Shown piece after piece: positions 1-4,766 of a DNA stretch of 5,734 nucleotides. Position 1 is the stretch's first letter; every line of letters starts with the position of its first letter. A program made the translations under genes and the position numbers. Below the pieces are notes generated by a model that saw only the letters and a list, made by a program, of their open reading frames with translations, did no database searches and was not told the DNA's origin. Location: assembly GCA_046727175.1 (NCBI GenBank), contig JBKPCD010000094.1, forward strand, positions 1 through 5,734. The letters are read 5' to 3'. The stretch comes from JBKPCD01 sp046727175 (GTDB lineage: Bacteria; Acidobacteriota; Vicinamibacteria; Vicinamibacterales; 2-12-FULL-66-21).

Positions 1-915
1 GAACAGCACGCCGAGTGCCCACACGTCGCTGCGTTTGTCCGCAACGCCACCGCGTAGGAGCTCGGGCGCCAGATACGCGAGCGTGCCGGCCAGCCGTTCC
101 GAAGTCGCTTCGACGACGCGCGAGCGCGTCAGCGTTTCCATGTCCGCCGCCGGAATCCGGCTCGCCAGGCCGAAATCGAGCACTTTCGCCTGGCTGTCAG
201 GCGAGATCATCACGTTCGCGCTCTTCAGATCCCGATGGATGATGCCGTGCCGATGGGCGTGCTCGACCGCCTCGGCGACCTGACACCCGTATCGCACGAC
301 CAGCTCGGTAGGGAGTCCGTTCCTCGGGATCACCTCGCGCAGCGGTCGCCCTTCGACGTATTCCATCGCGATGAACGGAATGCCATCGTGCTCGCCGACT
401 TCGTAGATCGTGCAGATGTGAGGATGATTCAGTGCCGAGGCGGCGCGCGCCTCGTGCAGGATTGACTCGCGAGCGTCCGCCACGCTCGAGCCGAGCGTCT
501 TGATCGCAACCGGGCGCTGCAACCGCGTATCGAACGCGCGATACACGACGCCGATCCCACCGGCGGCGATGCGCCCCTGGATCTCGTACGACCCCAGGCG
601 CGTGCCGGTCGCCAGCGTCATCGCGGCGCCGTTGGGTCGCTCGGCCGTCGAGGCAAGCGGCTGCGCTCGTCGCACCGTCGGGCCACCAACCGCATCGTCC
701 TCGGCGACAGCGTCGAGCGCGGCCGGCAGCACGTCGTCGGCTATCCGCTCCAGCAGGTTCGGGGCTCGCTCGTGCGCCGCCAACAACGACGTGAGCTCAG
801 ACCGAATCGCAGGATCGTCGCTGCAGACGTCGATGAAATGCGCACGCGCGTCCGGCGACAATTCGATCGCTCGTTCGAACAGTTCACTGAGGCGATCGTG
901 TTGCTGGTTGTCCAT
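1..915 (-). CDS. Eukaryotic-like serine/threonine protein kinase, N-terminal 305 residues (runs off the left edge)
   Basis: Hanks-type kinase that would transfer phosphate from ATP to Ser/Thr of partner proteins. My translation from ATG 915 is open to base 1. An in-frame TGA lies one codon before the ATG, so no earlier start is possible; the ribosome site is weak. Residues 1-70 form a helical region (LFERAIELSPDARAHF, then SELTSLLAAHE) typical of kinases paired with ECF sigma factors. A linker follows. The kinase domain starts near 107: nucleotide loop AAGGIGVVY at 117-125 (first glycine replaced by Ala117), VAIK Lys139, helix-C Glu155, hinge MEYVEG 184-189, HRDLKSAN with Asp229 and Asn234, DFG Asp247, APE 283-285, and SDVWALG 296-302. 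All key catalytic residues are present. The C-terminus, where such proteins carry a membrane segment and sensor repeats, lies outside the window. It follows the sigma gene in the same direction, 185 bases away, probably as one operon. Confidence 0.95.
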   Translation of the reverse strand, partial: MDNQQHDRLSELFERAIELSPDARAHFIDVCSDDPAIRSELTSLLAAHERAPNLLERIADDVLPAALDAVAEDDAVGGPTVRRAQPLASTAERPNGAAMTLATGTRLGSYEIQGRIAAGGIGVVYRAFDTRLQRPVAIKTLGSSVADARESILHEARAASALNHPHICTIYEVGEHDGIPFIAMEYVEGRPLREVIPRNGLPTELVVRYGCQVAEAVEHAHRHGIIHRDLKSANVMISPDSQAKVLDFGLASRIPAADMETLTRSRVVEATSERLAGTLAYLAPELLRGGVADKRSDVWALGVLF

Positions 916-1100
916 GGCTCAGGGCTTCACGCCTTCGCGCAGTCTACGGCGGACCACCGAAGCCTCGGCGGCGGTAGCGTCGACGCGACGATTTGCCTGA
1001 CAGGCCCAAAGCCGAGAGCCATGCCGCCTCCGCCAAGGCTTCGGCGAGCCTCGCCGAAGCGCTTCGCGCGAAGGCGGGAGCCGATAGCCAGACGACCGGT
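916..1100 (-). other. Spacer between sigma factor and kinase genes, rich in palindromes
   Basis: The 185 bases between the sigma stop and the kinase ATG have no convincing reading frame; ORFs crossing them show no family motifs. The spacer holds the compact palindromic element listed separately, plus a perfect 10-base palindrome GCGTCGACGC at 977-986. No T-tract follows any hairpin, so I see no rho-independent terminator and read-through into the kinase is plausible. I could not pick a convincing promoter for the kinase here. Confidence 0.5.
1010..1090. repeat. Compact palindromic intergenic repeat (REP- or MITE-like) with flanking 12-base near-direct repeats
   Basis: Bases 1038-1060 form a perfect inverted repeat with 11-base arms around one base (GCTTCGGCGAG / CTCGCCGAAGC). 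It is followed at once by a second perfect palindrome, CTTCGCGCGAAG, at 1062-1073. Weaker outer arms, 1027-1034 and 1073-1080, pair at 6 of 8 positions. The block is flanked by AGCCGAGAGCCA (1010-1021) and AGCCGATAGCCA (1079-1090), which match at 11 of 12 bases in the same orientation, as a target duplication might. The style fits the dispersed repeats I recall between genes in acidobacterial genomes, but the copy number here is unknown. It could also stabilise or process the sigma-kinase transcript. Confidence 0.6.
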
Positions 1101-1694
1101 CTAGCCGACGTGCTGCATCTCCCGCTGCAACCATGCCTGTGCGAGCATCCAGTCGCGCTTGACGGTGCGCGTCGAAATCCCAATCGCCGCGGCAGTTTCC
1201 TCGACCGACATACCCCCGAAAAAGCGGCACTCGACGACCCCACGCTGACGAGGGCTGACGCGCTCCAACCGATTCAAGGCTTCGTCAATCGCCACGAGCA
1301 GATCCGTGTGGTCGTCGCCCACCCGCAGCTCGCCTGACGGAGCCGTCCCGAGATCGGTCAGCGACACGGTCCGTACACCGCGGCCTCGCTTTCTCGCCTG
1401 CCGGTCTCGCGCGTAGTTGCTCACGATGTGTCGAATTGCGGTCGCGGCGAGGGCAAAGAAGTGCGCGCGCGTCTCGAGGTGGATTTGGCGCTGCTTGACG
1501 AGCTTCAGGTACGCTTCGTGGACGAGCGCCGTGGTGTTGAGCATCCCGCTCGTATCCCACCGCCGCCGCTGTCGATGCGCGAGCACGCGCAATTCCCCGT
1601 AGACCAGCGAATACAGTTCATCGAGCGCTGATCGATCGCCGGCCTGTACCGCATCGAGCAGCCGGCTGACGTTCGCGTCCGACGACTCTTCCAT
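1101..1694 (-). CDS. ECF-type RNA polymerase sigma factor, kinase-associated type
   Basis: A 197-residue alternative sigma factor that would direct RNA polymerase core to a small promoter set. Region 2 spans about 18-105: the helix ALDELYSLVYGELRVLAHRQ, then LNTTALVHEAYLKL (52-65), then AHFFALAATAIRHIVSNYAR (77-96). Region 4 is about 135-192, with LERVSPRQRGVVECRFFGG and the helix-turn-helix MSVEETAAAIGISTRTVKRDW (162-182). This is the layout of the Sigma70_ECF family (TIGR02999-like). Where classical ECF factors carry an acidic DAED motif that binds the beta-prime subunit, this protein has Asn53-Thr54-Thr55-Ala56. No anti-sigma gene is adjacent; a kinase follows. In the ECF43 group (Vibrio parahaemolyticus EcfP/PknT) phosphorylation of a threonine in this region activates the sigma factor, so the same control is inferred here. 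The start ATG 1694 is supported by GAGGG eight bases upstream. Confidence 0.95.
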   Translation of the reverse strand: MEESSDANVSRLLDAVQAGDRSALDELYSLVYGELRVLAHRQRRRWDTSGMLNTTALVHEAYLKLVKQRQIHLETRAHFFALAATAIRHIVSNYARDRQARKRGRGVRTVSLTDLGTAPSGELRVGDDHTDLLVAIDEALNRLERVSPRQRGVVECRFFGGMSVEETAAAIGISTRTVKRDWMLAQAWLQREMQHVG

Positions 1695-1786
1695 CGGTCC
1701 ATCCCTCTTTTGATCAACGGACGGCCGACCTCTTAGTAACCGCAGAAGTTGTCAGGCGCGACCCGCAGTCGATGTCCCGAGGGCGG

Positions 1787-1792
1787 ATTATA
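1787..1792 (-). promoter_or_regulatory. Possible -10 element for the sigma factor gene
   Basis: Read on the minus strand this is a perfect TATAAT, in the context GCGTATAATCCGCC. It would start transcription near 1780 and give the sigma gene a leader of about 86 bases. No good TTGACA-like box lies 16-18 bases upstream (the bases there read about GTCGCC), so the call rests on the -10 match alone. The site lies in the divergent region shared with the exported repeat protein. Confidence 0.3.
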
Positions 1793-1883
1793 CGCCTCCG
1801 CTAATTCGAGGCGACTGGCGAGATGGCCCTCCCGGGCACGAGTTCGTGTTTGTAGATGTGTGAAGAGGCAAATCCGATCTACT

Positions 1884-1937
1884 GGAGCTCATCGGTTCGT
1901 CGCCGACTCACCCCATTCGGCAGTCGGACCGAGCTCC
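1884..1937 (+). promoter_or_regulatory. Long bulged stem-loop upstream of the seven-repeat protein
   Basis: The 16 bases at 1922-1937 (AGTCGGACCGAGCTCC) pair completely with three blocks on the 5' side: GGAGCTC 1884-1890, GGT 1894-1896 and CCGACT 1903-1908. The 5' side has bulges of 3 and 6 bases, and the loop is 13 bases. An alternative 5-bp pairing, GCCGA 1902-1906 with TCGGC 1917-1921, would compete with the inner stem. The structure ends 42 bases before the ATG at 1980. No T-tract follows, so it is not a terminator. It could be a structured leader, an operator or a chance inverted repeat. Confidence 0.4.
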
Positions 1938-1966
1938 TGGTGACGCGGCGAAGAGGCGAAGACAGT

Positions 1967-1973
1967 GAGGAGG
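1967..1973 (+). promoter_or_regulatory. Ribosome binding site that fixes the start at 1980
   Basis: GAGGAGG lies six bases before ATG 1980, an ideal Shine-Dalgarno site. The frame could also begin at GTG 1965, but that start would overlap this site. The ATG also gives a standard Lys-rich signal-peptide N-terminus. Confidence 0.85.
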
Positions 1974-1979
1974 CGCGCG

Positions 1980-3425
1980 ATGAAGAAGAGCACGAGGCAT
2001 CAACGAACCGTCCTGGTTCTGATCGCTGTAACTCTATTTGGCGCGGTCGGCACCGCGCGTCGTAATGAGGCCGCGGCTCACCCCGGCAAGTTTGTCTTTA
2101 CGCCAATCGCCTATCTCGGCGATCCCGCGCCCGGCGGTAGCAACTTCCTCGATGTCTTCGAGTCGAACTTCATCAACAATCGCGGCGATGTCCTGTTTGG
2201 CTCGAACGTGACGGCGAACGAAGAGCAGGGAATCTTTCTGCTACCGAGGCGTGGCAACACGATAGCGGAGATCGCGCGCGTGGGGGAGCCAGCACCGGGT
2301 GGTGGCGTCTTCGGCGCTGGGTTTGGGTCACCCAACGCTCTGAACGATAAGGGGGACGTCGGCTTTATGTTCCTTCTCGACCCCCTGAGTTTCCCGATTG
2401 GCATCAACGCCGGCGTCTATCGTTACTCTCAGCGCACCCGAATGCTGACTGCGGTGATGACGCCCGGTGTGACGCCGGCGCCCGAAGGTGGGGTGTTCGC
2501 TGGCGCGACGTTCGGAACGAGCCTCAACAACGAAGGGCTCCTCGCTTTCGGGGGCATCGTGCCGACCGATATTGGCGTTCACCTCGCCGACGAGCCGTAT
2601 CTCGGGCTGGGAGCCGCAGTCTATCGCGCAGACACTCAGGGCCATCTCTCCACCGTTGTTGGCCCTGGAGATCCGGCGCCGAGCGGCGGTGTGCTCGACT
2701 GGGCGGTCTTTGCCCAAATCAACGCCTCGGGAGACGTTGCGTTCATGGGTCACCTCGCCGGTGAGGAATGTCGACCCGCAGGTTTCCCGCCCCATGCCGT
2801 CCTGATGGCGTGCCTTGGCAGCATCTACATAAAGGACGGCGCCACCGGACAACTCCGATCCATCGCGCATGCAGGTGACCCCGCACCGGGCGGAGGCGTA
2901 TACCGCCAAGCCATCAGTCCAATGCTGAACGACCACGGCGACGTCGTGTTTCTCGGCGATCTCACCCCGCCACCGCAGGCCCGGCGCGTTACCGGAGTGT
3001 ACCGGCACTCCAACGGTGTGACGCTCGCAATTGCGCGGCCTGGCGATCCGATGCCCGGCGGGGGTCATTTCGTGACGGCCAGCAACGTCATCGGCTGGCA
3101 GATCTCGGTCAACAATCCGGGAGACGTGGCGTTCAACGCAGTTCTGGACACCGACGACAACAGAGACGGCGTACCCGATACCGGACTATTCGTCTGGTCA
3201 CACGGGGTGCTCCGGTTGGTCGCTCGGACGGGGACGCAGATACCAGACATTGGCGAGGTCGCCCACCTCGTCATGGGAGTGCTCGTCCTCCTCCCAAGTG
3301 CCGGTTTCGTTCCCAACTCCGGCGCGACGATGAACGACCACGGGCAGGTAGTATTCGGAGCGACGCTGAGCGATGGCCGCGGCGTGCTGCTCGTAGCCAC
3401 GCCGAATTCGCCTGGAAATGATTAG
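1980..3425 (+). CDS. Exported seven-repeat protein, predicted seven-bladed beta-propeller (GDPAPGGG / LNDxGDVxF repeats)
   Basis: A 481-residue protein with a signal peptide: basic MKKSTRHQR, hydrophobic core 10-24, and cleavage probably after Ala26 or Ala33. The rest is seven repeats of about 56-70 residues. Each opens with a GDPAPGGGVF-like turn (46-53, 101-111, 162-173, 228-239, 298-308, 354-364, degenerate 417-427), continues with LNDxGDVxF (66-73, 121-129, 182-190, 247-255, 316-324, 377-385, 451-459), and in most cases ends with a GVYR-like strand (145, 213, 281, 339, 402, 468). Seven such units suggest a closed beta-propeller in the periplasm or outside the cell. It resembles what I recall as the DUF7453-type family, whose function is unknown to me. 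Repeat 6 carries an insertion, DTDDNRDGVPD (390-400), like a thrombospondin-3 calcium loop. The only cysteines, 264 and 278, could form a disulfide. No C-terminal anchor is visible. It is transcribed divergently from the sigma gene. Confidence 0.9.
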   Translation: MKKSTRHQRTVLVLIAVTLFGAVGTARRNEAAAHPGKFVFTPIAYLGDPAPGGSNFLDVFESNFINNRGDVLFGSNVTANEEQGIFLLPRRGNTIAEIARVGEPAPGGGVFGAGFGSPNALNDKGDVGFMFLLDPLSFPIGINAGVYRYSQRTRMLTAVMTPGVTPAPEGGVFAGATFGTSLNNEGLLAFGGIVPTDIGVHLADEPYLGLGAAVYRADTQGHLSTVVGPGDPAPSGGVLDWAVFAQINASGDVAFMGHLAGEECRPAGFPPHAVLMACLGSIYIKDGATGQLRSIAHAGDPAPGGGVYRQAISPMLNDHGDVVFLGDLTPPPQARRVTGVYRHSNGVTLAIARPGDPMPGGGHFVTASNVIGWQISVNNPGDVAFNAVLDTDDNRDGVPDTGLFVWSHGVLRLVARTGTQIPDIGEVAHLVMGVLVLLPSAGFVPNSGATMNDHGQVVFGATLSDGRGVLLVATPNSPGND

Positions 3426-3473
3426 CACCGTGCGTGACGTCGATTAGCGAGGCTGCAGTACCACGCATCGAGC

Positions 3474-3508
3474 CCTGAAGAATCCCTGACTCTCCGGTGA
3501 GACTTGCG
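3474..3508 (+). promoter_or_regulatory. Copy 1 of a 35-base element upstream of the lipocalin-like gene
   Basis: This stretch (CCTGAAGAATCCCTGAC then CTCCGGTGAGACTTGCG, allowing for one base between them) matches 4642-4676 at 27 of 35 positions with no gap. The shared core words are CCTGA, CCTGAC and TGAGACT.GCG. It ends 110 bases before ATG 3619; copy 2 ends 90 bases before its own start codon. The similar placement in front of two exported-protein genes suggests a shared promoter or operator. Descent from a duplicated intergenic segment is the alternative. Confidence 0.35.
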
Positions 3509-3618
3509 TTCGAAATTCGTTCAACCTCTTTCGCATAAGTAAGCCGCCGAATACAGGAGCCGACAACCGGCCATGAAGCAGTTCGGCCTGCGGGATCGGA
3601 CAACAACAGGAGGCCAGC

Positions 3619-4086
3619 ATGAAGACCGTCATCCTCGCGCTCTCTCTGGCATGGTTGCTGATACCGGCGAGCTCGGGTCAGCAATCGAACCAGCACACGA
3701 ATACCTCCGCGCTCCGGGGTGTCTGGAAACAAGTTGAGTCGAAGCCGGCCAGCGGAGAGGCAAGCAAGCCCGGAGAACCGGGCCTCGCGATATTCACGAC
3801 TCGCCACTACGCACTGATCGAATCGCGAGGAGATCGCCCGACGCCCGCGTTGGGCGAGATGACCGACGCGGACAAGATCAAGCTCTTCGACACGCTGCTT
3901 GCGAACGCCGGTACATACGAGTTCGATGGGACGACGCTCACGCGGACAGTGCAGGTCGCAAAGAATCAAAGCGTTGTCGGGAGGTCGATGTCGTCGCAAA
4001 TCGTGCTGAGCGGCAACCGTTTCGTCGAGACACTGACCACCGGGCGGAATAAAGGCGGCACATTCACGTACGAGCGCGTCGAATGA
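3619..4086 (+). CDS. Exported lipocalin-like domain protein
   Basis: A 155-residue protein with a clear signal peptide (MKT, hydrophobic 4-16, cleavage near Ser19-Gly20-Gln21). It has no lipobox cysteine, so it is probably soluble in the periplasm or secreted. The mature part starts with LRGVWKQVESKP (32-43), then GEPGLAIFTTRHYALIESRG (52-71), GDRPTP, NAGTYEFDGTTLTRTVQVAKN (96-116), and ends with FTYERVE. This strand pattern, with the opening G-x-W, is that of the small bacterial lipocalin-like family; no ligand is known. The ATG has AGGAGG at 3608-3613 five bases upstream. The gene lies 193 bases after the propeller gene, carries its own upstream element (3474-3508) and is followed by terminator-like hairpins, so it is probably a separate transcript. 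Confidence 0.88.
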   Translation: MKTVILALSLAWLLIPASSGQQSNQHTNTSALRGVWKQVESKPASGEASKPGEPGLAIFTTRHYALIESRGDRPTPALGEMTDADKIKLFDTLLANAGTYEFDGTTLTRTVQVAKNQSVVGRSMSSQIVLSGNRFVETLTTGRNKGGTFTYERVE

Positions 4087-4125
4087 CCGGCTGCGCGCAG
4101 GTGATGCAAGCTCGAAGACGGAGAG

Positions 4126-4145
4126 CGGCAGACTGCCCGTTTTTT
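4126..4145 (+). terminator. Rho-independent terminator candidate 1 after the lipocalin-like gene
   Basis: The short hairpin CGGC-AGACT-GCCCG, with one bulged C, is followed directly by six T (4140-4145), 40 bases after the stop codon. The stem is only about four pairs, so it is a modest terminator on its own; candidate 2 follows within 20 bases. Confidence 0.5.
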
Positions 4146-4162
4146 CTTGGCGATGACTCCCA

Positions 4163-4182
4163 GCGGAGCTTCCGGCTTTTTT
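4163..4182 (+). terminator. Rho-independent terminator candidate 2, tandem with the first
   Basis: GCGGA-GCT-TCCGGC can fold into a five-pair stem with one bulged G, followed by six T (4177-4182). An extra A-T pair is possible at the base. Two T-tailed hairpins in a row after one gene look like tandem termination of the lipocalin-like transcript. Confidence 0.45.
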
Positions 4183-4201
4183 GCGCTTCGCAACCCAGCA
4201 A

Positions 4202-4318
4202 GTGAAGCTTTATGCAGACCCAAGCACTGAGGTAACGTGCACGTTGTACCGTGATGACATCACGTATCAGGCTGACGGAAACTGCAGCTTCTCGGGCTAC
4301 TTCGTGCGAATGCCGTAA
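4202..4318 (+). pseudogene. Possible C-terminal remnant of an unknown protein
   Basis: From GTG 4202 to TAA 4316-4318 the frame reads 38 residues, VKLYADPSTEVTCTLYRDDI at 1-20 and TYQADGNCSFSGYFVRMP at 21-38. The frame is open back to 4157, but with no ATG or ribosome site. The peptide alternates polar and hydrophobic residues and has two cysteines (13 and 28). It reads like the last beta-strands of an exported domain, unlike the Arg-rich noise of the other frames here. I do not recognise the family. I infer a gene tail whose 5' part has been lost; a chance open frame remains possible. Confidence 0.3.
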
Positions 4319-4341
4319 TTCGAGCGTCGAGAACTTCGAGG

Positions 4342-4490
4342 ATGGACGCTCATCAGAGCGCGCCGAGCCGTGTGCTGGTGCACGGCGGTGCGCTGGTTCG
4401 CGACGGCCGCATTGCCGCCATCCGGCACGGGGCGCTCGCGCGTGAGTGCCTCGATCTTGACGGACATCCGCGCTCGGTCCGAGCGCCTTC
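4342..4490 (+). pseudogene. Possible amidohydrolase N-terminal remnant
   Basis: The frame from ATG 4342 contains RVLVHGGALVRDGRIAAI (residues 10-27), close to the opening strands of metal-dependent amidohydrolases (typically a GGxLVxDGRIaaIG pattern), followed by CLDLDGHPRS where that family usually has a V-I-D-L-D-G turn. The metal-binding HxH motif that should follow is missing. The frame instead runs into DNA that is antisense to a kinase fragment and stops at 4605. There is no properly spaced ribosome site. The match covers about 45 residues only, so it may be fortuitous. Confidence 0.25.
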
Positions 4491-4502
4491 ATCCTCCTCG
4501 AT

Positions 4503-4602
4503 TCTGGGTGGCACGCGTTCGAGCCGACTGGCGAGCGTCCCGCCCGCGACGTACTCCATCAGGAGGAACGCTTCGCTCGTCGTCCTCGCCGAGGTCGTAG
4601 AC
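4503..4602 (-). pseudogene. Frameshifted remnant of a Ser/Thr protein kinase (hinge region)
   Basis: Reading leftwards, 4602-4573 encodes VYDLGEDDER and 4571-4503 encodes AFLLMEYVAGGTLASRLERV followed by PPR. Joined, these make the strand-5 / hinge segment of a bacterial Ser/Thr kinase (compare FIAMEYVEGRPL in the kinase at the left edge). The halves lie in different frames, one extra base near 4572-4576 apart. No glycine loop, catalytic HRD or DFG is found on either side, so only about 33 residues survive. It lies on the same strand as the kinase-type gene at the right edge and may be debris from an older paralogue. Confidence 0.6.
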
Positions 4603-4641
4603 TAAGACTAGCCTCTCCGTCTTCGACCCCCCCAAGGGGAT

Positions 4642-4676
4642 CCTGAGGAACTCCTGACGTTCCCCTGAGACTCGCG
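4642..4676 (+). promoter_or_regulatory. Copy 2 of the 35-base element, upstream of the 208-residue exported protein
   Basis: This stretch (CCTGAGGAACTCCTGACG onward to TGAGACTCGCG) matches 3474-3508 at 27 of 35 positions without gaps. It contains the overlapping mirror words TCCTGAGGA and AGGAACTCCT. It ends 90 bases before ATG 4767. I could not assign clear -35/-10 boxes in either copy, so whether it is a promoter, operator or repeat is open. Confidence 0.35.
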
Positions 4677-4724
4677 CGCCCGCCGCGCGCATTATCCGGA
4701 GGATTACAAGCGGTAAGGTGAACT

Positions 4725-4745
4725 CGCCGGCGCGAACCGCCGGCG
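4725..4745 (+). promoter_or_regulatory. Strong hairpin just upstream of a ribosome binding site
   Basis: CGCCGGCG occurs at 4725-4732 and again at 4738-4745. The word is its own reverse complement, so the copies form an eight-pair all-GC stem with a five-base loop (CGAAC). The AGGAG ribosome site (4756-4760) starts 11 bases later and ATG 4767 follows. No T-tract is present. It could protect the 5' end of the message or influence translation, or be a dyad site for a protein. Confidence 0.4.
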
Positions 4746-4766
4746 ACCACCCCACAGGAGAACGTC

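Larger units (their letters stand above)
4087..4766. other. 680-base region without an intact gene
   Basis: This is the only long gap. From left to right it holds two T-tailed hairpins, a possible gene tail, a possible amidohydrolase N-terminal remnant, a frameshifted antisense kinase fragment, a CCCC-CAA-GGGG mini-hairpin near 4629-4639, the second copy of the 35-base element, and the GC hairpin before the next gene. Longer open frames in this stretch, on both strands, are Arg/Ser-rich and lack family motifs, as expected of high-GC noise. No inverted-repeat ends or transposase were seen that would explain how the fragments came together. Confidence 0.6.

Noticed and set aside
500..1000. Plus-strand open frame of 166 codons
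   Set aside because: It is antisense to the kinase gene, which carries every kinase motif; the plus-strand translation is Ser/Arg/Ala-rich with no family motif.
1965..1979. GTG 1965 as the start of the seven-repeat protein
   Set aside because: It overlaps the GAGGAGG ribosome site, which is correctly spaced for ATG 1980.
2328..3068. Minus-strand open frame of 246 codons
   Set aside because: It is a shadow of the seven-repeat protein on the opposite strand; it has no motifs and no ribosome site.
1980..3425. Tandem GDPAPGGG repeats as a DNA-level repeat or CRISPR-like array
   Set aside because: The repetition is at the protein level; the DNA copies have diverged and the unit lengths vary from about 168 to 210 bases.
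3271..3999. Minus-strand open frame of 242 codons
   Set aside because: It overlaps the end of the propeller gene and most of the lipocalin-like gene, both of which have signal peptides, ribosome sites and recognisable motifs.
4489..4755. Minus-strand open frame of 88 codons containing VYDLGEDDER
   Set aside because: Only about ten residues are kinase-like; the rest is noise before and after a frameshift, so it is annotated as a kinase remnant and not as a gene.
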